Shown in pieces: positions 17,406 through 18,117 of a DNA stretch of 18,117 nt. Source of the DNA: Zancudomyces culisetae. Lineage: Eukaryota; Kickxellomycota; Harpellomycetes; Harpellales; Legeriomycetaceae. Position 1 is the first letter of the stretch. Every line of letters begins with the position of its first letter. A program made the translations under genes and the position numbers. Under the pieces are notes generated by a model. It was given only the letters and a program-made list of their open reading frames with translations, ran no database searches and was not told the DNA's origin. The stretch lies in the NCBI GenBank assembly GCA_001969505.1, contig LSSK01001084.1, positions 1-18,117 of the forward strand, given 5' to 3'.

Positions 17406-18117
17406 TTAAAATTCTGTCCACCTTCCTTTAGACTTGATAACTGCCTCAACTTTTTTGAGCATACTATCTATAAGACCAAGTATTGTTTTCACTGAAATTA
17501 AATTCCATTCCGTTTCTATTCGCTTTCATAATTCGATCATCCCGGACGGAGGTTTACTGTATCTATTTAGGCGTCTTTTGATGATTGCCCATATAGTTTC
17601 GATTGGGTTTAAGTCTGGAGATTGTGGCGGCCAGTCCAATGTATTATACTCCTGGTTTTCAAGCCAGAATGTAACTAACTTTGAGGTATGTTTAGGATCA
17701 TTGTCATGTTGAAATATTATTGACTTGGGATCCAACTTGTAGTACTTTATTGTATTGCTAAGCTCGTCTTTTAAAATGTTTAAATAACCTTCCTTGTTTA
17801 ACATTCCTTCTATTTGGCACATGTAGCCCGTTCCAAATGTTGTGATGCATCCCCAAATCATTAATGATCCTCCACCGTGTTTTACGGTCTGGTTAATATT
17901 GTGCGGCTGTAGACTCACACCATCACGAACCCAAGTCCATTCATTTCCATCAGATCCAAATCAATTGATTTTAGTTTCGTCGGACCAAATTAATTGCCTC
18001 CAATCATCAGTAGTCCATTGGTGATGATATTTTGCGAATCATAACCTTTTTGCAATATTTTTAAGGCTCAGTTTCGGTTTGGAGGTTTTTTTTTTGCAAC
18101 GGCTTTTAGATCATTAA
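17406..18117 (-). pseudogene. Tc1/mariner (DD34E) transposase, broken by four TGA stops; N-terminal end outside window
   Basis: The minus-strand frame reads as the catalytic and C-terminal part of a Tc1-family transposase: KSRCKKK and KPKLS, then DDWRQLIWSDETKIN with the first catalytic Asp, VKHGGGSLMIWGC, FQHDNDPKHTSK with the second Asp, and LDWPPQSPDLNPIETIW with the catalytic Glu exactly 34 residues later. It runs to a TAA at 17406-17408. All three DDE residues are present. The frame is interrupted by four in-frame stops, all TGA, at 18111-18113, 18039-18041, 17961-17963 and 17526-17528. No TAA or TAG occurs inside. The last one falls where related transposases have Trp (the ELWxR motif). 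No frameshift is needed. The N-terminal HTH region and right inverted repeat lie beyond the window. This is a dead cut-and-paste DNA transposon copy unless TGA is read as an amino acid. Confidence 0.9.

Noticed and set aside
18086-18095. Frameshift in the transposase at the T10 run
   Set aside because: The unshifted frame already reads KSRCKKK...KPKLS, which fits the family, so no shift is needed.

Overview
The window looks like nuclear DNA of an AT-rich budding yeast (Saccharomycotina). It has compact genes with A-rich leaders, yeast-type orthologues (an ABP1-like actin-patch protein, the trifunctional tRNA ligase TRL1, the Ran-binding protein MOG1), few introns and a fungal Tc1-type transposon. 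CTG codons fall at positions that look like leucine: conserved Leu sites of TRL1, three membrane anchors, and sites where an internal or paralogous copy uses TTG or CTT. This argues against the CTG-to-Ser (Candida/Debaryomyces) clade. I cannot place the species.

Layout, left to right. 3-1190 (+) is the C-terminal part of an ABP1-like protein: polyQ, SH3, proline-rich linker, SH3. It converges, 79 bp apart, on TRL1 (1270-4251, -), a complete 993-residue tRNA ligase with low-complexity inserts. A 1.9-kb divergent intergenic region follows. 6179-6799 (+) is a membrane-anchored RING-H2 protein. 7544-8532 (+) is MOG1, reconstructed here from four exons and three phase-2 introns. 8949-10145 (-) and 12587-13585 (-) are two paralogous type II membrane glycosyltransferases resembling family GT31. 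They share a 226-bp stretch with no mismatch inside otherwise diverged genes, which is a gene-conversion signature.

13586-17405 is a 3.8-kb, very AT-rich stretch without an intact gene. It holds a candidate solo LTR, a decayed coding-like relic and several palindromes. The window ends inside a Tc1/mariner (DD34E) transposase on the minus strand, whose frame is interrupted by four stops, all TGA.

The left half (to about 8.5 kb) is ordinary conserved gene space: endocytic actin, tRNA/HAC1-type RNA splicing, ubiquitin ligation and Ran-dependent nuclear import, with no sign that the genes work together. The right half is accessory in character: a paralogous surface-glycosylation gene pair, long intergenic regions and transposon debris. 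I did not find an obviously new multigene system. The most informative signals are the conversion tract, the TGA-only decay of the transposase, the three-intron MOG1 and the repeat-laden desert at the right.
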